64,000 nt of DNA. It comes from Bifidobacterium samirii. Its GTDB lineage: Bacteria > Actinomycetota > Actinomycetes > Actinomycetales > Bifidobacteriaceae. Under the pieces are notes generated by a model. The model did no database searches. It was not told where the DNA came from and was given only the letters and a program-made list of their open reading frames with translations. The stretch covers positions 104,594-168,593 of the forward strand of contig NZ_QXGK01000004.1 of assembly GCF_003952945.1 (NCBI RefSeq). The letters are read 5' to 3'. Positions 8,404 to 17,527 of the stretch are shown piece after piece. Position 1 is the stretch's first letter. Every line of letters begins with the position of its first letter. The translations under genes were made by a program, and so were the position numbers.

Positions 8404-8823
8404 ATGTGGTTTCCATTCGATGCGATGTTCTCGATGTTCTCGATCGTGTCCGCGATCATCACACTGGTAATCATCGGCATGCTGATCGCCATTCCGGTGC
8501 ACCTGTCGCGCGAGCGCCGCGAGATCCGTCAGGCGTGGCATGACGGGTACGCGCATGCGATGGCCGTCCATCAGGCCACGCCCGGCGCATCCGCCGCATC
8601 CGTCGTCTCCGCCGGCTCCGACGCACCGTCCTCCGGCGGCTCGCGCGATCCGGGTTCCGGGTTCCGGTCGCGCAGCGACGCGTGGGCGGCCGGCTACCGG
8701 CAGGCGGTCGGCGAGCATGGCTGGCGATGGTCGGAGCGTGATTCGCAGGAGCTGTGGCACAATCCGCATGCCACGGGCGATGCGGCGCGCATCATCGCCC
8801 GCAGTCAGCCGCCGATGGCGTAG
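8404..8823 (+). CDS. Hypothetical single-pass membrane protein
   Basis: A 139-residue protein with one N-terminal membrane helix (about residues 8-32, SIVSAIITLVIIGMLIAIPV) followed by a soluble part. The soluble part has two similar motifs, RQAWHDGYAHAMAV and DAWAAGYRQAVGEHGW, separated by a Ser/Ala/Gly-rich linker. The two motifs suggest an internal duplication of a short helix. The ATG has AAGGGAAGGTG upstream. I do not recognise the family. The next gene, 160 bases on, also carries a membrane segment, but no operon link is evident. Confidence 0.7.
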   Translation: MWFPFDAMFSMFSIVSAIITLVIIGMLIAIPVHLSRERREIRQAWHDGYAHAMAVHQATPGASAASVVSAGSDAPSSGGSRDPGSGFRSRSDAWAAGYRQAVGEHGWRWSERDSQELWHNPHATGDAARIIARSQPPMA

Positions 8824-8984
8824 AACGTCCATCATCATTCCAACATTTCCACCGGTACCGGCGGCATGATCACCTGACGGTCGTGTCGGATATCATCGAA
8901 TCGACGGCGACGTCACGAATGACGGTCAATGAGGAACGGTCTTCCGCGACGTCGCACCGATCGGTTCCATCAGGAGAGGAAGTC

Positions 8985-9959
8985 ATGGGATTCAGATTCC
9001 GCAAGACCATTTCGCTCGGCAAGGGCGTTCGGCTGAACGTCGGCAGCAAGGGCGTGTCCAGCATCACCTTCGGCAAGCGCGGCGCGCCGCATGTGACCGT
9101 CGGGCGGAACGGGACACGCGTGGGCGCATCCATCCCCGGCACGGGCATCAGCTACAGCACCAAGATCGCCGGGACGGCCAAGCCAGCAGGTGCGACACGC
9201 AAGGAGAAGCGCAAGGAGGACCGCAGCATGCGACGCATGGGCAAGAAGACCGTCTCCCCCGGCACCGACGTGCAGGTCATCGACACCGTCAGCCTGCCGG
9301 TCATCGACGCCACGGAGATTCCGCCGACCGATCCCCCGGCGATGGCGCCGGACGGGTCCCGCTCTCCGTCCGGGAAGCGCAAGGGAGGATGGAAGCCCGT
9401 CGCGGCGCTGGCCGTGGCGTTCGTGCTGGGCGTCGGCGCGGGAGGCATGACCGCGAACCCGACCGACAGCACCCAGTACAAGGAGCTGCAGACGCAACTC
9501 GTCGAAGAGCAGTCGAGATCCGCCGAGATCCAGCAGCGGCTGGACGACCTGTCCGATCAGGTCGACGGTCTCGACGAGCAACGCACCCAGATCGAACAGC
9601 AGCAGGCTGAGCTGGACAAGAAGCAGACCGAACTCGAGAAGCAGCAATCCGAACTCGACAAGCAGAAGACCCAGCAGGAGCAGACGCAGAAGGATCAGGA
9701 CAAACGCCAGTCCGACCTCGACGCGAGGGAGGCCAACATCGCCCAACGCGAGCAGGAGAAGCAGCGCAAGCAGCAGGAGGCCATCCAGGCGGCCCAGCAA
9801 CAGCAGTCGCAGGCCGTGGCGCCCCAGCAGCCCCAGCAGAACGTCTACTTCAAGAACTGTTCGGAGGCCCGTGCCGCCGGCGCGGCGCCCATCTACCGCG
9901 GCCAGCCCGGCTACTCGAGCAAGCTCGACCGCGACGGCGACGGCATCGCCTGCGAATAA
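8985..9959 (+). CDS. DUF4236 / coiled-coil / Excalibur domain protein
   Basis: A 324-residue modular protein. Residues 1-60 match DUF4236 (MGFRFRKTISLGKGVRLNVG, GTGISYS). A basic linker follows, then a membrane helix near residues 137-157 (PVAALAVAFVLGVGAGG). A long Gln/Lys/Glu-rich coiled coil occupies roughly 165-285. The C-terminal Excalibur domain (NCSEARAAGAAP, LDRDGDGIACE) is a small Ca-binding motif seen in extracellular proteins, with paired cysteines. AGGAGAGGA precedes the ATG. The layout suggests a cytoplasmic DUF4236 head, a membrane pass and a surface coiled-coil stalk ending in Excalibur. The cellular role is unknown. Confidence 0.88.
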   Translation: MGFRFRKTISLGKGVRLNVGSKGVSSITFGKRGAPHVTVGRNGTRVGASIPGTGISYSTKIAGTAKPAGATRKEKRKEDRSMRRMGKKTVSPGTDVQVIDTVSLPVIDATEIPPTDPPAMAPDGSRSPSGKRKGGWKPVAALAVAFVLGVGAGGMTANPTDSTQYKELQTQLVEEQSRSAEIQQRLDDLSDQVDGLDEQRTQIEQQQAELDKKQTELEKQQSELDKQKTQQEQTQKDQDKRQSDLDAREANIAQREQEKQRKQQEAIQAAQQQQSQAVAPQQPQQNVYFKNCSEARAAGAAPIYRGQPGYSSKLDRDGDGIACE

Positions 9960-10334
9960 AAGCGAATAAGCCGATTCCCGCCATGGAGACCACATCATGG
10001 TTTCGGCGACCTTCACTTGGAGATGCCGGAACCATGGTGTCCGTATATCTGGCGTCATATATTCCGCAGCCGCGAAGCATGCTCGCGGTCGGATGAATGA
10101 TGTCCGAAGCAGACGCTCTTCTTCGCTCCGACGACTCCCCTACATCATGAATCGCAGCGAATCCGTGGCCACATGGTCAATGACATTCTTTCGGATAGTT
10201 CATTACCTCTATTTTCGGGCATATCCTTGAACACTGCATTTCATCTATATATTGATTTTTACCATTTTCGACATATAGAAGGCTAGACTGAATACATAAA
10301 ACATAGATATGCCCGAAATCAAGGTGATCGGTAA
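9960..10334. other. AT-rich intergenic region upstream of fic
   Basis: The stretch becomes markedly AT-rich toward the Fic start. It contains the inverted-repeat set described at 10213-10341. No coding sequence with a ribosome site was found; the short open frame at 9997-10230 looks non-coding. Confidence 0.5.
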
Positions 10335-10341
10335 ATGCAGT
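10213..10341. repeat. Interleaved inverted repeats spanning the fic leader and start codon
   Basis: A 13-base arm TTTCGGGCATATC (10213-10225) has its exact complement at 10306-10318. A second pair, ACTGCATTT (10233-10241) and AAATGCAGT (10333-10341), overlaps the fic ATG. The order is A-C then A'-C' rather than nested, so both pairs can form at once only as a pseudoknot-like arrangement. The region is a candidate operator set or RNA switch controlling fic. Confidence 0.7.
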
Positions 10342-11576
10342 ACAAGAGCATCAGGCAGACCATCGGCATGTCCAGGTCGACGGAGCCGCCGTCGGAGCTG
10401 GCGCAACGCGAATACGAGTCGCGACTGAACGGGTGGTCGACGTTCCGTTCCGGGATCACGTTCGACGGGCATGAGATGTTCGTCGTATGCTTCCGGGAGC
10501 TGAGCACGGCGCTCGATGCCGTCAGAGAGCTCGAGGTGCGCGTCGAATCCCTGTGGAACGGGCTGCCGACCATCGCGAGGCGCGCCTATCTGTTCGACCT
10601 CATCGGCGCCGAAGTGCAGAGCACCAACACGATCGAAGGCGTCCATACCACTCGTAGGGAGGTCACGGACGCATTGGAGGCGGCGAGCGGAGAAGGATCG
10701 CACAAACGGCTGGTGGAATTCGCCAAGCTGTTCCTCGGCCTGTCCGGCGAGGGAGAGCAACGGCTTGACCTGCCGCGAGAACTGCAGGACATCCGCGGCA
10801 TTTACGATCAGGTGACCGCCGGCGAGATCGCGGACAAGAACCGCCCGGACGGTGACCTGTTCCGTCAGGGGAAGGTCGCCGTATGGGATGCGAACGGCCG
10901 CAGGCTCCACGACGGCGCATACCCCGAATCCGAGATCAAGGTGCAGCTGACCAAATGGATCGCTTTGCTCTCCGACGAGGGCATCCCCCCGGTGCTGAGG
11001 GCGGCGATGTGCCATTACGCCTTCGAATGCATCCATCCGTTCTATGACGGGAACGGCCGGACCGGCAGGTTCCTGATGGCGCTGCAACTGAGCAAGCATC
11101 TGAGCGTGCCCACCGCGATATCGCTCAGTCCGGTCATCGCCGACGCCAAAAGCCAGTACTACAAGGCGTTCGACGACGCTCAATTCCCGCTCAACTGTTC
11201 GGATGCGTCGCTGTTCTGCCATCGGATGGTCCGATTCATCATCACGGCGCAGCGGAACATCATCGACGATCTGGATGGCAGGCGCACCGCGCTGACGGCG
11301 GCTCAGGACCAGCTTGGCCGCTACGTCGAGCAGGAGGGCCTGACGTCGAACCAGCGGGAGATCCTGTTCCACCTGCTGCAGGTGGAGCTGTTCGACGGCG
11401 ACCCGCAGCCGGTGTCGCGCAAGAGCCTGCGCGCCCATCTGGACGTCGGCAACACCAGACTGATGACCTCCATCGAACGTCTGCTCGCGCTGGGACTGCT
11501 GCAGGAGCATGGCATGCGCCCGATCCGGTACTCGCTGTCCGAAGCCGCCCGGGAACGCTTCCTGCGACTGCGGTAG
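10335..11576 (+). CDS. Fic family protein (AMP transferase)
   Basis: A 413-residue class II Fic protein. Fic enzymes transfer AMP or a related group to hydroxyl side chains. The active-site loop [12 protein letters not shown] lies at about residues 233-244. An N-terminal inhibitory motif of the [S/T]xxxE[G/N] type (TNTIEG, near residue 97) should block ATP placement until released. Residues 1-90 resemble the Fic_N domain, and the C-terminal 90 residues look like a winged helix ([19 protein letters not shown]). That architecture fits a DNA-binding, autoregulated Fic protein of the stand-alone type. AAGGTGAT precedes the ATG. The surrounding AT-rich DNA suggests acquisition. Confidence 0.93.
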   Translation: MQYKSIRQTIGMSRSTEPPSELAQREYESRLNGWSTFRSGITFDGHEMFVVCFRELSTALDAVRELEVRVESLWNGLPTIARRAYLFDLIGAEVQSTNTIEGVHTTRREVTDALEAASGEGSHKRLVEFAKLFLGLSGEGEQRLDLPRELQDIRGIYDQVTAGEIADKNRPDGDLFRQGKVAVWDANGRRLHDGAYPESEIKVQLTKWIALLSDEGIPPVLRAAMCHYAFECIHPFYDGNGRTGRFLMALQLSKHLSVPTAISLSPVIADAKSQYYKAFDDAQFPLNCSDASLFCHRMVRFIITAQRNIIDDLDGRRTALTAAQDQLGRYVEQEGLTSNQREILFHLLQVELFDGDPQPVSRKSLRAHLDVGNTRLMTSIERLLALGLLQEHGMRPIRYSLSEAARERFLRLR

Positions 11577-11626
11577 CGGCCGCGATAGAGGCCGACTCCG
11601 GACGTATCAGTCATGTACATCAGCGA

Positions 11627-11663
11627 AAAGCCCCGACCGCTCATCTACGAGCGCCGGGGCTTT
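11627..11663. terminator. Bidirectional terminator between fic and the converging gene
   Basis: AAAGCCCCG and CGGGGCTTT enclose a second CGCTC/GAGCG stem. Short T runs on both strands serve fic (plus) and the 11666-12203 gene (minus). Confidence 0.85.
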
Positions 11664-11665
11664 GG

Positions 11666-12203
11666 TCAGCCGTCTGTGGTCGGCCGGTATTCGATGCGGT
11701 CGATGCGGTGGATGGCGCTGCCAGGCTTCATGGCTTTCTCGTAGGATTTGCGGACGAGTGACTGCGGGTAGTAATAGTCGTGTTCACGGTCGTAGCCGAC
11801 GCCGATGCACCATACGGTGTTGCCGGTATAGAAGAGGATACGGCTGTTGCCTGATTCCACGATGACTTCGGCTTTGTCGAGATGGAAGGCCCCGGTGATG
11901 GCTTCGGCCTTGTATGGGAGCCATCTGGGGTCTCCGTTGGGGGCGAGTTGACGTTCGGAAATACGTTTGCCGGCGGCTATATGTTCGTAGAGTTTGACGT
12001 ACGGGTATCGTCTGGTGCGGGTGCCGTCGGTGTAGTAGTCGAGGCCGCACAGATGAGCGAAGTTCGAAGCCTCCCACCGGACGGGCAGGGCAAATCCGTC
12101 CTCGCAGATGAACGTGGTGGTCATGCCGACCAGTCTGGAGTATGCGGGGATGGCGGCTCTCGCCGATGCGAGCATGAGGCTCTTGGCCTTGGTTATGTTC
12201 ATG
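11666..12203 (-). CDS. Possible PBECR4-type nuclease toxin-like protein
   Basis: A 178-residue protein (MNITKAKSLMLASARAAIPA) of compact alpha/beta composition with SNFAHLCGLDYYTDG, KLYEHIAAGKR and FYTGNTVWCIGVGYD. These segments recall the PBECR4 group of Barnase-EndoU-ColicinE5-RelE-like domains found in phage and mobile elements. I recall the resemblance but cannot confirm it by search. The ATG at 12203 is chosen over a longer frame because that extension would have to be translated through the terminator at 12223-12258; the ribosome site GGGGGTG is weak. No obvious antitoxin is adjacent. A mobile-element toxin or a conserved hypothetical are both possible. Confidence 0.6.
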
Positions 12204-12222
12204 CGCACCCCCGTGAAGTCAA

Positions 12223-12258
12223 AAAAATTAGAGGGGCATCCGGCGAAGATGCCCCTCC
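12223..12258 (-). terminator. Intrinsic terminator or attenuator upstream of the toxin-like gene
   Basis: On the minus strand GAGGGGCAT and ATGCCCCTC form a 9-base stem, followed by TAATTTTTTT, only 20 bases before the ATG at 12203. Transcription arriving from upstream should stop here, so the gene needs antitermination or a promoter inside the gap. Confidence 0.85.
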
Positions 12259-12626
12259 GAAGCCGCGTGACCGTCTTTTTACAGTCTTCTGCATGACTAA
12301 ACCCGAAGGTCTGTTGTGGCATCGGTCCGTCCAAACCGTCTGGCCCTGCCAGTGGGCGGTGACATCCAGCTCTCGCGGGTGGCGTTCATGATTGCGCCAT
12401 CGGATGCCTGCGGCAGCCGGTCATGCGGCCTCAAGCCGGAAATCCCGCCCCACCAGCAAGGCGGACTCAGGCTTTCAAGCTCGCCTCACAGCCTAACATC
12501 CTCATCGACGAAAAGCCAACTCCTGTGCCGTCAGCGAGACGCGACAGGAACACTGCCGCCCCTCAAAGGGGATCCCATCGTGATTCCATCCGCACGGGAA
12601 ACACCGGTTTCCCGATAATCGAAAAG
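12259..12626 (-). other. Gene-free stretch, possible structured transcript
   Basis: No convincing coding sequence lies in these 370 bases. Read on the minus strand they contain several G-rich self-complementary segments and end in the terminator at 12223-12258. A non-coding RNA, a long attenuated leader for the 11666-12203 gene, or a degraded element would all fit. No known RNA family was recognised. Confidence 0.35.
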
Positions 12627-12674
12627 CGGCGTGGTACCCGCGTTCCAGAACTCCGAAACGCGGGCACCACGCCG
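12627..12674. terminator. Strong hairpin past ychF
   Basis: CGGCGTGGT-A-CCCGCGTT pairs with AACGCGGG-C-ACCACGCCG, one mismatch in 18 positions. T runs follow on both strands (CTTTTCG on the minus strand). It lies 15 bases past the ychF stop. Confidence 0.85.
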
Positions 12675-12689
12675 TTTTCGGCAACCGGC

Positions 12690-13790
<1,101 letters not shown>

Positions 13791-13831
13791 GCCTTCCAGT
13801 CTAAGGCCACGCTGGACGTCGGCGCGGGCCG

Positions 13832-14398
13832 TCAGCCGAGCGACGCCGCGCGGTCGCGCCATGCGTCGCCGACCGGCACGAGCGTGACGGTGCGCACGCC
13901 GTCGCCGGTCAGTTCACCGTCGGCGGACGTCGCCGCGCCGGCGCGCACGGAGCGGTCGATGTGGATCTCGAGCCGTTCCGGTGCGAGCGCGGCGGCCATC
14001 TGCTCGCCCCATTCCATCAGCACGACCGTGCCGGCGCCGGGCGATTCGAGCTCCTCGTCGAGGCCGAGCGATTCGAGCTCGTCCAGGAGACGGCCGATCG
14101 CGTCCTGGCCGGGCGCGTACGCATTGCCGCCCAGCCGGTACGCGTCGACGTGCACGAGGTGTGCGGGCGAGCCGTCGGCGAGACGACCGTCGAGTTCGCG
14201 CGCGATGGTGAACGTGGGCGACACGATCGGCTCGTCGATGCCCAGTCCCCGTCCGAAGCCCTGTGCGAGCGTGGTCTTGCCGGCGCCGAGCGGGCCGGAC
14301 AGGAGCAGCACGTCGCCGCCGCGCACGATGCGCGCGAGGCGTTCGCCCAGCGCGCGCATGTCGTCGCCGGTGGGCACGTCGATGGTGATTGCGGTCAT
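13832..14398 (-). CDS. tsaE: tRNA threonylcarbamoyladenosine biosynthesis ATPase TsaE
   Basis: A 188-residue P-loop ATPase that partners TsaB and TsaD in forming t6A37 on ANN-decoding tRNAs. Walker A is SGPLGAGKTTLAQG at about residues 34-47, then SPTFTIARE and the Walker B-like VLMEWGEQM. Length is slightly above the usual 150-160, with an extended loop in the middle (DELESLGLDEELESPGAG). It lies 100 bases past holA, and its product acts with the translation genes nearby. The partner genes tsaB and tsaD are not in the window. Confidence 0.95.
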   Translation of the reverse strand: MTAITIDVPTGDDMRALGERLARIVRGGDVLLLSGPLGAGKTTLAQGFGRGLGIDEPIVSPTFTIARELDGRLADGSPAHLVHVDAYRLGGNAYAPGQDAIGRLLDELESLGLDEELESPGAGTVVLMEWGEQMAAALAPERLEIHIDRSVRAGAATSADGELTGDGVRTVTLVPVGDAWRDRAASLG

Positions 14399-14498
14399 GG
14401 TCGTGGGTCCTCCCCTGTTCCGTGTCGTCTGATAGGTGCGGGTCCGATGCGGCCGGATGCCGGCGGTCGCGCCCGTGGTTCCGTGGCGGTCGCGGCCG

Positions 14499-15554
14499 TC
14501 AGCGTCCCTTGTGGCTGATCGCCTCGATGCAGCGTTCGAGCGCGTACACCGGGTCGCCGCCGTTCGTCTTGCTCTGTTCGTCGGCCCATGCGAGCAGCTG
14601 CACGCAGCGGGCCATGCCGGCGGACGTCCATCCGCCCAGCTGGCGCATCGAGTTCTTGAGCACCCACGGGTTCATCTTCGCCTCGGCCGTGCTCAGCGTG
14701 CCGGATTTGACGGCGGACGCCTTGGCGAGGCCGCGCAGTTTCATCGCGAGCGCGCCGATGAGCGCGATCGGGTCGGTGCCCTGTTCGACGGCGGCGCGCA
14801 TCTGCACGATCGCGTCGGCGGTGCGTCCGGCGATGGCCGCGTCGGCGACGGCGAATCCGGTGACCTGCGGGTTGGCGGTCATGTACTGGTTGACGCGTTC
14901 GATGCCGATCGGGTCGTCGTCGAAGTCGAAGCACAGCTGGTCGCACATGGCGGCGAGTTCGCCGGTGCGTTCGCCGAGCACGGCGACGAGCTGCTGGGCG
15001 GCGAGCGGGTCGACGCGGCGCCCCTGCCGTTCGAAGCGTTGGATGGTGAAGTTGAGTTTCGCGTCGGCCTTCTTGAGGTCGGGGACGGTCTCCTTGCGCG
15101 CGCCGGCCTTCTCGAGCCGGTCGACGAGCCGTTTGCCCTTCACTCCGCCGTCGTGGCGGCAGATGACGACGCTGGCGTCCGTCGGATCGTCGGCGGCCTG
15201 TCCGCAGTAGTCGACGATCGCGTCGCCGAGTTTCTCGTCGGCGTTCTGCAGGTTGGTGACGACGACGATGGCCGCGTCGCTGAGCAGCGACGGGCTGACG
15301 GCCTCGTCGAACGCGTAGCGTCCGGCGACGGTCGCGTCGAGTTCGACGGTTTCGGCGTCGGGGCGCCGGTGTTCGGCCTGGATGCGCAGGTCCCGTGCCG
15401 TCTGCTCGTTGAGGTACGGGTCGCCGCCGTATACGATGCGTACCGGCGCGCCCGCCCCTGCCTTTTTCGCCATGCCCACCAATCTGACCGTATCGCTGGA
15501 CAACGCCGTCCGCGCGCGGGGCCGTGCATGGGTCCGATCGTAGGTCCCGGTCAT
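14499..15554 (-). CDS. holA: DNA polymerase III delta subunit
   Basis: A 351-residue clamp-loader subunit that opens the sliding clamp. The core starts PVRIVYGGDPYLNEQTARDL and carries the AAA-like delta fold, ending CIEAISHKGR. The start at 15554 overlaps the comEC stop as ATGA, with GGGAGG seven bases upstream, so translation is coupled. A shorter start at 15473 (MAKKAGAG) is possible and is closer to the conserved part of the family. As an essential gene downstream of comEA and comEC it gives the competence genes a housekeeping reason to be transcribed. Confidence 0.93.
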   Translation of the reverse strand: MTGTYDRTHARPRARTALSSDTVRLVGMAKKAGAGAPVRIVYGGDPYLNEQTARDLRIQAEHRRPDAETVELDATVAGRYAFDEAVSPSLLSDAAIVVVTNLQNADEKLGDAIVDYCGQAADDPTDASVVICRHDGGVKGKRLVDRLEKAGARKETVPDLKKADAKLNFTIQRFERQGRRVDPLAAQQLVAVLGERTGELAAMCDQLCFDFDDDPIGIERVNQYMTANPQVTGFAVADAAIAGRTADAIVQMRAAVEQGTDPIALIGALAMKLRGLAKASAVKSGTLSTAEAKMNPWVLKNSMRQLGGWTSAGMARCVQLLAWADEQSKTNGGDPVYALERCIEAISHKGR

Positions 15555-17527
15555 GGTCCGGCCTCCCGTCCGGGCGGGTCCGCCCAGTCGGTGCCGAACG
15601 CGTCCGCGGTGCGCTCCCACCATAGGGCGATCCGGTCGCGGATGCGCGGGCGGAACGACTGGCCGGGCAGGCCGGGCACGTCCGTGCGCAGCCGTCGCGC
15701 GAGCCGTCGCCCGGCGACGACCAGCAGGGCGAGCGCCGTTTCGGCGGCGAGCATCAACACCGCGCCGGCGATGCCGTCGACCCATGGGAGGGTCGCGTGT
15801 TCGCCGGCGGCGAGTCGGGAGGCGACGGCTTCCATGACGCGCGTGCCGCATGCGGCGAGCCGGGCGGGCGGGTAGCCGAGGACGGGGCTGATCCAGGAGA
15901 GGGCGAGCGAGGCGAGGCCGGCCATCGTGGCGAGGTCGACGAACGGCGAGACGAGCAGGTTGGCGGGGATGGAGGCGAGCGGCAGTTCGGGGCTCATGAT
16001 GATCTGGATGGGCAGGGTGAGGCTCTGCGCGGCGACGGTCATGGCGAGCGGCGCGGCGAGGAAGGCGGGCAGCAGCATGCCGAGCCATGCGCCGATCGGC
16101 CCGGCGAGGAGCACGATGCCGAGTACGGCGGCGCCGGAGAGCGCGAACCCGTAGCTGCGCGCCATGGTCGGGTCGACGGCGAGGACGATGAGGACGGTCC
16201 AGCTCAGCGCGCTGACGGATTGGCTGCGGCGGCCGAGCCAGTGGGCGCCGGCGCCGATGAGTCCCATGACGAGCGCGCGGCGCACCGAATCGGACGGGTA
16301 CATGCCGGCGGCGAGCAGCAGGTATGCGCCGGCCACGCATGCGGCGGTGATGCGCCGCGGCGTGAGGAACCGGGCGCACAGGCGGCGGATCAGGCCGGCG
16401 ACGAGCATGAAATGGCCGCCGGATACGGCCATGAGATGCATGATGCCGGATCGTCGGAAGTCGTCCTCGACGCGCTGCGCGTACGTGCCGTCGATGCGGG
16501 AGACGGTGCCGTCCGCGGCGACATGGTCCTGGCCGAGCATGCCGAGCGTGAGCCCGGGCACGAGGATACGGCCCTGGTCGGGCAGCCGGTCGGCGACGGC
16601 GAAGAACGCGTCGTGCATGCGGGCGATGACGCGCTTGTGCAGGCAGGGTGCGCGGATCGTCTCGATGCCGGACGATCCGCCGGCGGTCTCGCTGCCGGCG
16701 GTCAGCCACAATGGCTGCCGCCCGTAACGCGCCTCCGTCAGCACGCCGCGCACGCGTACCGTCGCGCCGTCGGCGAGCGCCGCGCAGTCGCGGCCGGACG
16801 CGTACAGTCGCGCCGGCATCGCGGACGCGCGTTCGACGAGCGCGTCGGCCGCGGCGGGGTCGGCGGCACTGACGACGGCGGTGTTCTCCCCCGTTCGTTC
16901 CGTCATGCCGGTCGTGCCGAGGACGTCAGCCGGCGCGGCGACGGCGTCGATGATGACGTCGGCCTGGCAGTCGGTGTCGCGCGTGTCGGCGACGGCGGCG
17001 GGCGTGCGGATGCGCACGCGGACGGTGACCGTCGTGTCGCCGGCGCGGACGGCCGTGGCCGCCGGGTCGGCCCATTGCCGCAGGTCGACGGCGAGCGTGG
17101 CGACGCCGATGGTCAGCGCGGCGGCGCAGGCGACCGTCATGATGCCGTGCGTTATGCGCATGCCGCGCGCCACGGGAGGTGCGAATATCCGGTGGACCGG
17201 CAGGACGGTCAGGATGACCAGTATGGCGGTGATGGCGACCGGCGCAATCGCGATGAGGACTCCGGCCACGATCGAATCCGGACCGGCTGCCGTTGCCGTG
17301 GCCGTATCCAATGTCGGTATCGGAGTCGTGGATGGCATCGCGTCTGACGCTGCGGAGGCAGTGGTCGAAGCCGACGATGCGGGCGGACCTTCCATGATGG
17401 TCGTGAATCCGTGGTGGACGGCGAGGCCGGACGCCCATGCGAACAGGGCTGCGGGCAGCATCCGCCAGTCGCGGCTCCCCTGTTCTCGATCCTTCCACCG
17501 CCGGTCCCGTTCGTGTCGGACGCTCAT
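15551..17527 (-). CDS. comEC: ComEC/Rec2-family DNA uptake channel
   Basis: A 658-residue polytopic membrane protein that in competent bacteria forms the channel for single-stranded DNA entry. N-terminal helices (LPAALFAWASGLAVHH and others) precede an OB-fold-like soluble region at about residues 160-270. The competence-domain helices follow (IMHLMAVSGGHFMLVAGLI). The C-terminal metallo-beta-lactamase domain found in longer homologues is absent; the protein ends soon after the helix bundle. It overlaps comEA by four bases and holA by four. Transformation has not been clearly shown in this lineage, so activity is uncertain. Confidence 0.93.
   Translation of the reverse strand: MSVRHERDRRWKDREQGSRDWRMLPAALFAWASGLAVHHGFTTIMEGPPASSASTTASAASDAMPSTTPIPTLDTATATAAGPDSIVAGVLIAIAPVAITAILVILTVLPVHRIFAPPVARGMRITHGIMTVACAAALTIGVATLAVDLRQWADPAATAVRAGDTTVTVRVRIRTPAAVADTRDTDCQADVIIDAVAAPADVLGTTGMTERTGENTAVVSAADPAAADALVERASAMPARLYASGRDCAALADGATVRVRGVLTEARYGRQPLWLTAGSETAGGSSGIETIRAPCLHKRVIARMHDAFFAVADRLPDQGRILVPGLTLGMLGQDHVAADGTVSRIDGTYAQRVEDDFRRSGIMHLMAVSGGHFMLVAGLIRRLCARFLTPRRITAACVAGAYLLLAAGMYPSDSVRRALVMGLIGAGAHWLGRRSQSVSALSWTVLIVLAVDPTMARSYGFALSGAAVLGIVLLAGPIGAWLGMLLPAFLAAPLAMTVAAQSLTLPIQIIMSPELPLASIPANLLVSPFVDLATMAGLASLALSWISPVLGYPPARLAACGTRVMEAVASRLAAGEHATLPWVDGIAGAVLMLAAETALALLVVAGRRLARRLRTDVPGLPGQSFRPRIRDRIALWWERTADAFGTDWADPPGREAGP

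Noticed and set aside
9997-10230. 77-residue frame before fic
   Set aside because: No ribosome site, unlikely composition, and it overlaps the fic regulatory repeats.
12259-12626. TnpB-associated guide RNA or transposon end
   Set aside because: Considered because of G-rich folds and an odd open frame, but no transposase gene or terminal repeat supports it.
15797-17347. 516-residue plus-strand frame opposite comEC
   Set aside because: Gly/Glu/Arg-rich shadow; comEC has clear membrane helices and its own ribosome site.
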